Positions 1 to 7,091 are shown, counted from the stretch's first letter. The stretch: DNA of 8,008 nucleotides from Nanohaloarchaea archaeon PL-Br10_U2g27 (GCA_001564035.1 LKMX01000029.1:1-8008), one strand, 5' to 3'. Numbers and translations: made by a program. The notes: generated from the letters alone by a model not told the origin.

Positions 1-1
1 A

Positions 2-106
2 GTGGAGCTGAAAGAGGGTGTTCGTTTTATGCCCGTGTTTCCGGTCGCCCTTGTTTTAACAGTTAGTTCTGTGTCAGTCTTCCAGTTTTTGATCCAGTTA
101 TTCTGA
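2..106 (+). CDS. possible C-terminal end of a membrane protein (partial, cut by window edge)
   Basis: An open plus-strand frame enters from the window edge and ends at a TGA at 104-106. It encodes about 34 residues: a short charged stretch (ELKEGVRF), a proline (MPVFP), then one hydrophobic segment running to a C-terminus ending in LIQLF. This pattern of a basic turn, Pro and a last membrane helix resembles the end of archaeal A24 prepilin/preflagellin peptidases, but that is only a resemblance in a very short piece. It would converge on the archaeosortase-like gene and overlap its last 9 bases. The minus strand also has an open frame here with no start codon, so chance is a real possibility. 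Confidence 0.35.
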   Translation: MELKEGVRFMPVFPVALVLTVSSVSVFQFLIQLF

Positions 107-691
107 TTTAACTGTTTTCAACTGGCTTCTGATTTTGTCTTCAAACATTTCTCTGTCTTTCAGGTTCTTGAACCAGTAGACCCAGAGAGCTAATACAACT
201 ACGGTAAGACTCCATCTCCACAAAGTACCGTGAATTATATCGAAGGATATCAGGCCTATTTCTGAAAGATAGACTGTGGTCAACACTCTAACAATATTGG
301 CGGCAAAAAGGATCGCTAGGCCTAGGAGGATGTAGTTTAAGTGTTCTAGTGTTCTAGATGCTGATGCGTATATTAATGCTATGAATGCTGCCATTGATTT
401 CCATCCTAAACAGTCTTGGACAATAACGTACGTGGCTTCGGACGTGAAGATTCTTATCCCTGTGTAGGTGAGTTCTAGGCCTGCTGTAGAGAGCAGGAAA
501 GCTATTAGACTGGTGAATGCGGCCTGGATCTGGTATGTGCTGGGATCTATGAAAAGTATTAGTTGGAATACCAGGCCTGCTATCAGGAATTTAACGGTGA
601 ATAAGAATGTCTTGTACAGTTTCTTTTGTCTACTGTCCGCGTTTTCGTTTATATTCTTTGAGTATCTGTCCAAGGTCTTTCTTAGGGACAT
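98..691 (-). CDS. archaeosortase/exosortase-family membrane transpeptidase-like protein
   Basis: A predicted membrane protein of 197 residues from the ATG at 691. It has a basic, hydrophilic N-terminus of about 30 residues, then roughly five or six hydrophobic segments. The three family signatures are in order: Cys94 in DCLGWKS, Arg135 in NIVRVL and His154 in FDIIHG. Exosortases and archaeosortases are integral membrane enzymes thought to process C-terminal sorting signals of surface proteins in a sortase-like way, using a Cys with Arg and His/Arg partners. No substrate with a sorting tail is visible in the window. An in-frame TTG at 703 would add four residues; I prefer the ATG. Either start lies inside the end of the DUF460 gene (62 or 74 bases overlap, different frame), so the gene is probably translated from the hef operon transcript. 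The family call is fairly secure; the subtype is not. Confidence 0.82.
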   Translation of the reverse strand: MSLRKTLDRYSKNINENADSRQKKLYKTFLFTVKFLIAGLVFQLILFIDPSTYQIQAAFTSLIAFLLSTAGLELTYTGIRIFTSEATYVIVQDCLGWKSMAAFIALIYASASRTLEHLNYILLGLAILFAANIVRVLTTVYLSEIGLISFDIIHGTLWRWSLTVVVLALWVYWFKNLKDREMFEDKIRSQLKTVKSE

Positions 692-1619
692 CTTCCGCCA
701 CAAAAAAGTCTTTTAGTTCGATGCCTTTTATCTCTTCCACATGAAACGCGTTTTCCAAGTCTTTTTCTCGGCGGCTGACGGCTAAATCGTATTCTTGATT
801 GTCAGACTCTACAATTGGGAGAAGTCTGGCGCCATCATCTAGCGCTTTCAAGGCCTTTCTATACTGTTTGAGAAGTTTGGATAATTTTGTGTTTTTGTCT
901 TTCAACTGCTTTATTTCGTTGTTCTTTTCTTTTATGATGGCTTCTCGTTTTTTCAGCTCCTCTGAGTGCAGTACTTTGCTGCGATCCTTTTCTTTCTCGC
1001 AGACCAGTTTCTCCTCAAGTCTATCAGTATCTGCTTCGAGGACTGATTTTTCCTGTTTAAGGCCTTTTATCTGAGATTCTAGTCTTTTAACCCGTCTTTC
1101 AAGTCTTGAAACCTCTTTTTCCTCGTTACGAGGCCTTGGCTCTTTCTGTCTTTGTTCTTGTTCATCTTCTTTTTCGCTTGGCTGTTTTGAAGTTATTTTT
1201 TGGTTTAAGAAGTATTTTTCTGCTGCTTTTAGCCTTGAGATTTGATTTTCTTTTCTTATTTTTTCGACTTTTTTGAGTTCACGGTCTAAATTGTTGTAAG
1301 CGTTGAATGCTGCAGCAGATGCATCTATTTCATGAGAGTTATCTCCTTTCCCTAGTTCAGTCTTCTTTTTTTGTGAAAGATCTTTTTCGGGCTCATATAC
1401 TTCTGCTCCCATTGATGAAGCCAAACTATCGATTTTTGAAGGCGTGGACTTTTTATCTCCCGCAATAATTATCGGTTTTCCGGTTTCCAATATTTTCTCA
1501 GTTACTTCCGCAGTTTCAAAGTGTCTTTTGCTTTCTAGAAGCTGTATTTCCCCGTCAAAATCTATTGCTGCGACTGCTAAAGTGTTACCAGGATCTATAC
1601 CGACAATTAAAGGCCTCAA
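630..1619 (-). CDS. DUF460 (COG2433) protein: RuvC/RNase H-fold domain plus coiled coil
   Basis: The protein has 329 residues. The N-terminal 110 residues look like an RNase H-fold, RuvC/YqgF-type domain: GIDPGNT at 7-13 with an acidic residue at D9 on the first strand, a GDKK..PSKID stretch near 53-64, and HEID at 96-99 giving late acidic residues. These match the DUF460 family, a predicted nuclease of unknown function found mainly in archaea. A long highly charged region follows, with a strong coiled coil at about 165-262 and a short C-terminal domain. Many family members are, to my recollection, about twice as long, so this is a compact form. The start is a TTG at 1617-1619. It is forced: the preceding in-frame triplet is the TAA that ends hef, and no ATG precedes the GIDPG motif. 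Abutting hef suggests translational coupling and a shared role in fork or recombination repair (inference). Confidence 0.85.
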   Translation of the reverse strand: MRPLIVGIDPGNTLAVAAIDFDGEIQLLESKRHFETAEVTEKILETGKPIIIAGDKKSTPSKIDSLASSMGAEVYEPEKDLSQKKKTELGKGDNSHEIDASAAAFNAYNNLDRELKKVEKIRKENQISRLKAAEKYFLNQKITSKQPSEKEDEQEQRQKEPRPRNEEKEVSRLERRVKRLESQIKGLKQEKSVLEADTDRLEEKLVCEKEKDRSKVLHSEELKKREAIIKEKNNEIKQLKDKNTKLSKLLKQYRKALKALDDGARLLPIVESDNQEYDLAVSRREKDLENAFHVEEIKGIELKDFFVAEDVPKKDLGQILKEYKRKRGQ

Positions 1620-3770
1620 TTAATATTCATCCTCCAACAGCTCAATAATAGTTTCTGCTTTTTTGCTTCCTATGCCTTCCACTTCTTGAAGCTCTTTTTC
1701 TGAGGCCTTGAACACTGCTCGGGCGTTACCAAAATGGTTTAGCAGTCTTCTAGCTATTTTCGTGTTTATTCCTGGTAGGCCTGCTATTATGAATTCTTTG
1801 CGTTGTTTGAATGTTTTTCCTGATGCCTGTCCTCTTACTTGGACTGTTTTTTCGTTTTCCAGCTGTTCTTTTTCCGCTAGTTGTTTCAGTATTCTAGCCG
1901 TGTCTTCTCTTCCTTCACTCCATACTACTGTGATTCCGTAGTCCATTGCTACGGATATGAGCGCTCCTCTTACGGCGTTTTGGTTAATGTTTCTCTGTTT
2001 GTAGATTTCTTTCCCTTCTATTATTATCAGGGGTCTGCGGTACTGGGAGAGGTCTTTGAGCTGGTCGAATAGTCTATTATCTATTATTGAGTCTACGAAG
2101 TCTTCTGCCGTTTTTCTTTCTACAGCTGTGTCCTCTGAGACTATGAAATCTGCTACTTCTATGCGTTTTTTGACTACTCCAACTTGTTTTCGAGAAAGGC
2201 TTTTGGCAATAGAGTTTTCTCTGTCGTCCACAATTATTTCTGCCTGCTCCTGCTCAACCTCTTTTTCAGGCCTCTGCCTTTCTTTGTCCACAAATTTGTT
2301 AAGCTTCTCCTGCCTCTCAAGCGACTCCTCTTTCAACTCTTCCAAGATAGTATTCATCCTGCGCTTCTCATGGTAGGCGCTCCAGTAATATCCTTCGTCA
2401 CGAGTATCCTCAGCCATCAAAACATATACTTCTCCCGACTCCTGACGGCCAGTCCTACCCATCCGCTGAATATCCCTGATAGAAGACGGTACAGGCTCGT
2501 AAAAAACCACTTTATCCACAGACGGAATATCCAGGCCTTCCTCACCAATACTTGTAGAAACCAAGACATCGTACTCTCCCTTTTCAAACTGTTCTAACGT
2601 TTCAATCTGCTGTTTCTGAGTCATCCCATCATCGCCTTGCTGGCCCACAAATTTGACAGGCCTATGATTGGGCTCAAGCTCCTCTATTATCTTGTCTGCC
2701 GATGCCCTGTACTCTGTGAAAACTATAGCCTTTCCGTCAAGGCCTTTCAGTATCTGTTCAAGCTTCTCAATTTTCGGGTGTTCCTCCCCTTTTTTCTTCA
2801 TGTATTCTACGAGTTGCTTGGCTTTATGGAAGTCTTCGTCGTTCAACGCTTTCTTCGCCGCTTTGGACGAGTCCTGTTTTAACCCTCTCATGTAGCTGTA
2901 GCACTGGCTCACGCCTTGTGTTTCAAGCAGCTCGATAGCCTGAGAAATCTTTAGTGCTGAAGCGGCATGTGAGATCGCTGAATAATGTTTTGGATCGTTA
3001 CTCGTGGAGAGTTCGGCTCTTATCTTCGACTGCATTTTCAATAGGCCTGTCTTGTTTATGTTAACAGTGTTGATGTAGTCCATTCGTTTGAGTTCTTTCA
3101 ACGGTTTCTTCTTCGCGTCCTCAAGTTTTTTCAGCGCTGAATCAAACCTATTGTTTAACGGTACTTTAACCCATTCTACGTCTCGATCCTGTATGTAGGG
3201 CTTCACATCCGGATCGTCCTCAGTTCTGACCTCAAAGTTGTCGATACGGAGATTCTCGGCAACCTCCATTATCTTTTCTTTATCGCCGCCAGGTGAAGCA
3301 GTCAAAGCAATTCTATGGCAGCTCATTTTCTCGCTTATGAACACATAACTATACTCTCCGGTTGCCCTATGGGCCTCATCAAAAATAATTAGTGAGAAGT
3401 CATTGACAGGTACTTTCCCTCCGATCAAATCATTTTCTACAACTTGAGGCGTTGCAAAAAACGCTTTCTTTTCTTTCCAGAGTCCTTCTCTCTGAGCAGG
3501 CCTGACCTCTCCTGTCATTAACGCCATTTCATCTTCTTCAATGTCTATGAATTTTTTGAACGAGTTGATATGCTGCTGTGCCAACGGCTTGGTAGGCGCT
3601 AAAAAAAGTGTTTTACCGCTCTCAAGTTTTTTAGCTGCTATCATTGCAGCGATAACTGTTTTTCCTAGGCCTGTAGGCAGAACTATCAGTGTGTCTTGAC
3701 TCATTGAAGAGGCTGCAATGACTTCTTGGTAAGTTCTAGAATCTATCTCTGAGCTTTTCAGCAACTGCAT
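1620..3770 (-). CDS. hef: Hef: SF2 helicase fused to XPF-family fork-structure endonuclease
   Basis: At 716 residues this is close to the usual Hef length. Domain order is as in archaeal Hef. The DEAH helicase shows motif I LPTGLGKT (31-38), motif II DEAH (131-134), motif III TAS (157-159), motif V EEGLDIP (410-416) and motif VI QRMGRTGR (435-442). The insertion between the two RecA lobes (about 200-330) is helical and lysine-rich. A charged linker leads to an XPF nuclease domain with intact ERKTAED (551-557), the ERKxxxD active site. Tandem helix-hairpin-helix motifs follow at about 660-712 (GLPGINTKIA and VEGIGSKKAE). Hef unwinds and cuts stalled replication forks and is the archaeal relative of FANCM and XPF/MUS81. 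All key motifs are present, so it should be active. The ATG at 3770 has a TATA-like box 23-29 bases upstream, suggesting a leaderless message. It is the first gene of an operon with the DUF460 and archaeosortase-like genes. Confidence 0.96.
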   Translation of the reverse strand: MQLLKSSEIDSRTYQEVIAASSMSQDTLIVLPTGLGKTVIAAMIAAKKLESGKTLFLAPTKPLAQQHINSFKKFIDIEEDEMALMTGEVRPAQREGLWKEKKAFFATPQVVENDLIGGKVPVNDFSLIIFDEAHRATGEYSYVFISEKMSCHRIALTASPGGDKEKIMEVAENLRIDNFEVRTEDDPDVKPYIQDRDVEWVKVPLNNRFDSALKKLEDAKKKPLKELKRMDYINTVNINKTGLLKMQSKIRAELSTSNDPKHYSAISHAASALKISQAIELLETQGVSQCYSYMRGLKQDSSKAAKKALNDEDFHKAKQLVEYMKKKGEEHPKIEKLEQILKGLDGKAIVFTEYRASADKIIEELEPNHRPVKFVGQQGDDGMTQKQQIETLEQFEKGEYDVLVSTSIGEEGLDIPSVDKVVFYEPVPSSIRDIQRMGRTGRQESGEVYVLMAEDTRDEGYYWSAYHEKRRMNTILEELKEESLERQEKLNKFVDKERQRPEKEVEQEQAEIIVDDRENSIAKSLSRKQVGVVKKRIEVADFIVSEDTAVERKTAEDFVDSIIDNRLFDQLKDLSQYRRPLIIIEGKEIYKQRNINQNAVRGALISVAMDYGITVVWSEGREDTARILKQLAEKEQLENEKTVQVRGQASGKTFKQRKEFIIAGLPGINTKIARRLLNHFGNARAVFKASEKELQEVEGIGSKKAETIIELLEDEY

Positions 3771-3790
3771 GGTCTAATTTTTTAACGTGA

Positions 3791-3800
3791 AGATATTTAC
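3791..3800 (-). promoter_or_regulatory. predicted TATA box for hef operon
   Basis: On the minus strand the 62-base gap upstream of hef contains TAAATAT (3799-3793), 23-29 bases before the ATG at 3770. That spacing places initiation at or next to the start codon, as in leaderless archaeal transcripts. No Shine-Dalgarno-like sequence precedes the ATG. Confidence 0.5.
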
Positions 3801-3832
3801 AGCTTGACTCGAGAAAATCAATTTTTCGTTGC

Positions 3833-5095
3833 CTAGTCATTGAATGCGTCAGGAGTTCCTCCTGCGTGCCAAGACTTCCTAGGCCTTGTTTTTAGCGGGA
3901 AAATGCGTTCAGAGTTGTCATCAAGCACGATACCGGTTCCAGGTTCATCTGGAAGCCCGTCAATGTACTGTTTGATCCCTTTCCGCATGTAGGTCTGCAT
4001 AATCTCCGATAAAGACTCCATGTCTTGTTTGGCTGTCAATCGATGGGATAAAACTAAGTCGCACTGGGATAATGCGTTTGGATGCAGTTTTGCCGGTTGC
4101 TGCGTCGCCAAAACGAGGGAAACTCCTGGCTCTCTACCAACTTTAACCCATTGAAGCAATGGATCGGTCGCCGGTGTTTTACCGTCACTAGGCAAGAACT
4201 GGTGCGCCTCGTCTATAAGCATCCACGTGATAGGCATTTCATTTTTTTGAAGGCCTTGCATTTCATCTATTTCTTCGATACGCCGAGCATCCATTCTTTC
4301 ACGCAGAATTCTTTTACAGAGAAGACCTACTACGAGAGCTCTTACAGACCATCCTGCGCTCATTTCTCCAAAGACTGACATGTCGATAATTGACATCTCT
4401 CCTCTGTCAGTCAGGCCTTCTAGCGATGACTCTTTACCGAATACTCCCCACTCGTCTGCGTTTTTTAGTCTGTTGTCGAGACCTCTGACTGTTGAGTTAT
4501 TGAAATCAAATTTTTCTATACCTTTTCTGATATGTCGGACTCGATAGTTTTCGTCAGCTGTTTCCTTCAGTTTCGTTATTGTTCTGTCCAGTAATACTCC
4601 CATGTCAGAGTTCCTGTCGATTTGGAGCGCCATGCACCATTCTTCGCTTGATAGTTCTCCAGGGTTGATTGTAAATGTGTCTGTATAAGGAATGTCTTTT
4701 TTGCTGAACTCAGATTCTTTCCCTGCGGGTATGTATATATTAGCGTCGTAGCTCTCAGGTTTGAAACCCCAGTCTTCTAGTATACCTGCTGCTCTTTCAT
4801 TAGGTCGTTCCATCGACCAGTATACTCCCATAGAATCGATTATGATTGTGGAGAGATTGTCAGAGATCTCGGAGTCATGCAGCTCTTCGGCTATAGTACC
4901 CATTGAATAAGATTTTCCTGTTCCTCTTTTCCCGAATATCCCCATTACGTGAGGCCTTGCTAAGTCAATGTAGACAGGGTTTGCCATGTGGGCTTCTTCT
5001 TTTTCTCCTACTAAGTGTTTGCCTAGCAGGCCTGTACCGTCTAGACCGTGTTTTTCTACGTCTTCAGAATCTCTGCCCACTATGATCTTTGGCAT
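3833..5095 (-). CDS. HerA-like (FtsK/HerA superfamily, DUF87-type) ATPase
   Basis: A 420-residue P-loop ATPase. Walker A is GKRGTGKS at 55-62, Walker B is WMLIDEAH at 291-298, and a sensor-like LATQQP follows at 329-334 after KVGREPGVS. This order, and the DEAH-then-ATQQP spacing, is typical of HerA-type hexameric DNA translocases. HerA normally works with the nuclease NurA in double-strand break end resection. Here Walker A sits at residue 55, leaving too little room for the full N-terminal HAS-barrel of classical HerA. No NurA gene is in the window. It is therefore a HerA-like ATPase and not certainly the resection enzyme. The start is the ATG at 5095, with a TATA-like box about 26-32 bases upstream. 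The gene lies between hef and a membrane protein, all in the same direction. Confidence 0.88.
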   Translation of the reverse strand: MPKIIVGRDSEDVEKHGLDGTGLLGKHLVGEKEEAHMANPVYIDLARPHVMGIFGKRGTGKSYSMGTIAEELHDSEISDNLSTIIIDSMGVYWSMERPNERAAGILEDWGFKPESYDANIYIPAGKESEFSKKDIPYTDTFTINPGELSSEEWCMALQIDRNSDMGVLLDRTITKLKETADENYRVRHIRKGIEKFDFNNSTVRGLDNRLKNADEWGVFGKESSLEGLTDRGEMSIIDMSVFGEMSAGWSVRALVVGLLCKRILRERMDARRIEEIDEMQGLQKNEMPITWMLIDEAHQFLPSDGKTPATDPLLQWVKVGREPGVSLVLATQQPAKLHPNALSQCDLVLSHRLTAKQDMESLSEIMQTYMRKGIKQYIDGLPDEPGTGIVLDDNSERIFPLKTRPRKSWHAGGTPDAFND

Positions 5096-5120
5096 AACGT
5101 ATTATTTGTCGGCTTCTTTC

Positions 5121-5127
5121 TTTAAAA
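5121..5127 (-). promoter_or_regulatory. predicted TATA box for the HerA-like gene
   Basis: The minus strand reads TTTTAAA here, 26-32 bases before the ATG at 5095, in the 41-base gap after the membrane-protein gene. It fits an archaeal box A serving a leaderless or nearly leaderless transcript. Confidence 0.45.
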
Positions 5128-5136
5128 CATGGTTTC

Positions 5137-5745
5137 TTAGAACAAAGTTACTGCTATCGCCATTAATGTGGCTCCCATAACTATAAGCCATGTAAAACCG
5201 CTCCACAGCAAGATGTATGCCCCATCAAGTTTTGAAGTCGGAATGGTTTCGTAGTTGAATGGCATTAACTGGAAGAACATGAAAAGTATTGTCACTTCTG
5301 CTAATAGCTGGTAGTTAAGCAGATATGCTATGTACCATGCTGCGAAAAGCGTTGTTAGGCCTCCCATTGTGAGCCAGTACTGTCTTTTGGCCCATATCGC
5401 GTCGATGCTTTTACCCCAGTGTTCATATTTGCGGCCTGAAAAACTTGAAGTCAATGGGAAAAGCAGTATTATTGGCAGGCCTGTGATTAATGCTGTGAAG
5501 GCTCCGAAAAGCGATGTAGCTGACCCTTCTACACTGGTTCTTAGTTCGATGTATGCATCCATCCATTGTGCCACCATTCTCTGCCCTATTTCTCTTGACA
5601 GAACTGTTAGGCCTCCTAGTAAGAGATAGTACGGTAGCTGGGTCCAGCCAGCGGATTTGAACGCCCAGAAGCATACGGCTACTACAGCAGATGATGCTGC
5701 AAAGCTTTTCAAGTCTTCTGGTGTTGGGTCGAGACTGGAAGCCAT
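5137..5745 (-). CDS. M50 (site-2 protease)-like membrane protein, probably catalytically dead
   Basis: A 202-residue polytopic membrane protein with about five or six hydrophobic segments. Two regions recall the site-2 protease (M50) fold. First, at 48-60, where M50 enzymes carry HExxH plus a following basic/Val-Ala stretch, this protein has REIGQRMVAQ: the glutamate (E52) is kept but the zinc-binding histidines are Arg51 and Gln55. Second, FFQLMPFN...IPTSKLDGAYILLW at about 157-181 resembles the N/P-rich loop and LDG motif whose Asp (D174) is the third zinc ligand in active enzymes. I infer an M50-derived pseudoprotease. The match is by motif and topology only, so another membrane family is possible. 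The start is the ATG at 5745. A weak TATA-like stretch (TAAAAA, 5772-5767) lies 22-27 bases upstream. It is encoded separately from, but close to, the HerA-like gene. Confidence 0.6.
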   Translation of the reverse strand: MASSLDPTPEDLKSFAASSAVVAVCFWAFKSAGWTQLPYYLLLGGLTVLSREIGQRMVAQWMDAYIELRTSVEGSATSLFGAFTALITGLPIILLFPLTSSFSGRKYEHWGKSIDAIWAKRQYWLTMGGLTTLFAAWYIAYLLNYQLLAEVTILFMFFQLMPFNYETIPTSKLDGAYILLWSGFTWLIVMGATLMAIAVTLF

Positions 5746-5766
5746 AACAAATCTTTTGGTCGACGG

Positions 5767-5772
5767 TTTTTA
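5767..5772 (-). promoter_or_regulatory. weak predicted TATA box for the M50-like gene
   Basis: The minus strand reads TAAAAA 22-27 bases upstream of the ATG at 5745, in the short gap after the nuclease-like gene. The spacing fits a leaderless start, but the sequence is a poor TATA match. Confidence 0.28.
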
Positions 5773-5776
5773 GCTG

Positions 5777-6256
5777 TTACGTGAACATTTCAACCAGGTT
5801 ATCAGCGAAATTGTACTCTCCTGATATTCTTGTGATTTCTGGGAATCCTACGAATTCGTCGACGTGAATGCCTTTCTCCCCGTTTCTGTATCTATGCGAT
5901 ACTTCTTCCCATGGCACCATGTAAGCCTTTCTAGGCCTTCCACGCCCCCGCTTCAGTTCGACAGCTAAATAGCCTTTTCTCCCTGAGCGCTGCACAAAAT
6001 CTGTGATTCTCTCGACTTGATGGCCTCCTTCAGTATCCGAGAAGTGTTGGGTGAAGTAGAGTTTATTGGTGCTTGAGGTCTTGATGGACTTGTTTTCTAT
6101 AGCAAGATAGAATGTTTCGTGGGGCGAGTCAACGAGCACGTCACATAACTGGGAAGAAAACCTGTGCTGTTTCTTACGGTGTGCAATGCCTTCAATCCCT
6201 TCTTGTTCGAAAAAATTGTTGAATGAGTTCACTAAAGCCCTCTCAAAATCAGTCAT
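5777..6256 (-). CDS. small PD-(D/E)XK nuclease-superfamily protein (resolvase/RecU-like), putative
   Basis: A soluble 159-residue protein. The residue pattern fits a PD-(D/E)XK nuclease core: FERAL with Glu5 in helix 1, CDVLVD with Asp39 on a strand, then YLAIENKSI with Glu54-x-Lys56 as the ExK half, and HQVERITDFV with Gln80 in the following helix. A hydrophobic strand (GYLAVEL), a very basic loop (KRGRGRPRK, 102-110) and AYMVPWEEV come next. The HQ-helix followed by a strand recalls RecU/Holliday junction resolvases, and the basic loop could bind DNA; both are inference. The family is too divergent to name by eye. The neighbourhood (HerA-like ATPase, Hef, RuvC-fold protein) suggests recombination or repair. 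The start is the ATG at 6256, with a TATA-like TTAATA 25-30 bases upstream. Confidence 0.6.
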   Translation of the reverse strand: MTDFERALVNSFNNFFEQEGIEGIAHRKKQHRFSSQLCDVLVDSPHETFYLAIENKSIKTSSTNKLYFTQHFSDTEGGHQVERITDFVQRSGRKGYLAVELKRGRGRPRKAYMVPWEEVSHRYRNGEKGIHVDEFVGFPEITRISGEYNFADNLVEMFT

Positions 6257-6280
6257 AGAAAATTTTTACGTGAGTGACAG

Positions 6281-6286
6281 TATTAA
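6281..6286 (-). promoter_or_regulatory. predicted TATA box for the PD-(D/E)XK-like gene
   Basis: The minus strand reads TTAATA 25-30 bases before the ATG at 6256, in a 73-base intergenic gap. Spacing fits a leaderless archaeal transcript. Confidence 0.45.
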
Positions 6287-6329
6287 TCTTTGGCCCTTCC
6301 AAGTTCCACTTCTTATTTATTACAATCGA

Positions 6330-7091
6330 CTAAAAATCTGTTACTCCTTTCTGGACAGGCCTCCTCAACACTTTACCTGCATTCAAAGGTATACATATTC
6401 TCCCGTTAGAAACTATTTGTCCTTTAACTGACTGTACCTCTCCTTGTATTAGGCCTTTGTTTCTGAACCTGCCCTGAATCCTTGGGTACTGTGTTAACTC
6501 TTGGACATTAATTACGTCTCCTTCTAAATCTTTTTCCTCAAGTATAGAGCTTATTCTCTGTTCTTTGACGCTGCTAACCTTGTCTTTCTTCATCACGAAC
6601 TGTCTCAAATCTTTCGAGGTTAGTTCGTCTTCTTTTTCCAATGCTTTGTTTGATGACAGGCCTGTGAATACCTCTGCGGCATAGTCTGCTCCTTGTTCAA
6701 TCCAGCGTTTCTCAAGTCTACTGCTTCTAGCTACGCCTACCTTAACGTTATCGGATATCTGCGCAATATATACTGAAAATTCTCCGTCTAAACCGTTTTC
6801 CGATCCTCTAACGTAATCTGTGTAGATATCTTTTCCTCTACATGCTGGACATTGGTCTCCCGAAGTAATTTTTGCAAAATCTGGGCACGGAGCCCTCTCG
6901 CCCCGTGCATGCGAGTATCCTGTGCATCTTCTTTGTTTATTTACTTCAAAAGATATCTTTCTGCCTGTTTGTAGGCCTCTAGTGTAGAATCCTTCTTTTG
7001 ATACAAGTAAGAGTTCCGCTTGCCATTCTTCGTTTTTCTTAAGCCAGTTTACTTTTACAGCCGAGTTCTTCGAGTTTTTTATCGACACCAT
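6330..7091 (-). CDS. DUF2797 family protein (zinc-site plus GIY-YIG-like domain)
   Basis: This 253-residue protein matches what I know of DUF2797. A cysteine-rich segment (RRCTGYSH, then APCPDF, then DQCPAC) supplies Cys56, Cys69, Cys81 and Cys84, likely one zinc site. It is followed by GEFSVYIAQ (104-111) and KVGVARSSRLEKRWIEQGAD (117-136), which resembles the GIY-YIG nuclease core (YIA strand, KVG strand, Arg-bearing helix), with a possible acidic residue in LEKEDELT (151-158). Function is unknown; a nucleic-acid role is inferred from the fold. The C-terminal third (about 195-250) looks beta-rich. The ATG at 7091 lies inside the end of the TraB-like gene (53-base overlap, different frame), implying co-transcription. 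A GTG is the very next codon. A T5 run spans the stop codon (6332-6336) and could help termination. Confidence 0.82.
   Translation of the reverse strand: MVSIKNSKNSAVKVNWLKKNEEWQAELLLVSKEGFYTRGLQTGRKISFEVNKQRRCTGYSHARGERAPCPDFAKITSGDQCPACRGKDIYTDYVRGSENGLDGEFSVYIAQISDNVKVGVARSSRLEKRWIEQGADYAAEVFTGLSSNKALEKEDELTSKDLRQFVMKKDKVSSVKEQRISSILEEKDLEGDVINVQELTQYPRIQGRFRNKGLIQGEVQSVKGQIVSNGRICIPLNAGKVLRRPVQKGVTDF

Noticed and set aside
1..97. A minus-strand open frame running from the archaeosortase end out of the window.
   Set aside because: It has no ATG, GTG or TTG start before the edge and no family signature; the plus-strand frame ending at 106 looks slightly more protein-like.
799..1074. A 91-codon plus-strand frame opposite the DUF460 coiled coil.
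   Set aside because: The Ser/Phe-rich sequence is the mirror of the Glu/Lys/Leu coiled-coil codons.
2184..2597. A 137-codon plus-strand open frame, and several shorter plus-strand frames opposite hef (1708-2895).
   Set aside because: They lie antisense to a fully motif-supported hef gene, overlap one another in different frames, and translate to low-complexity Ser/Phe/Leu-rich peptides typical of the complement of a Lys/Glu-rich gene.
5590..5600. An active M50 zinc protease.
   Set aside because: The HExxH position reads REIGQ and no other HExxH occurs in the protein.
5423..5674. An 83-codon minus-strand frame inside the M50-like gene.
   Set aside because: It is in another frame of a gene with clear membrane segments, has no recognisable motif and lacks its own promoter.
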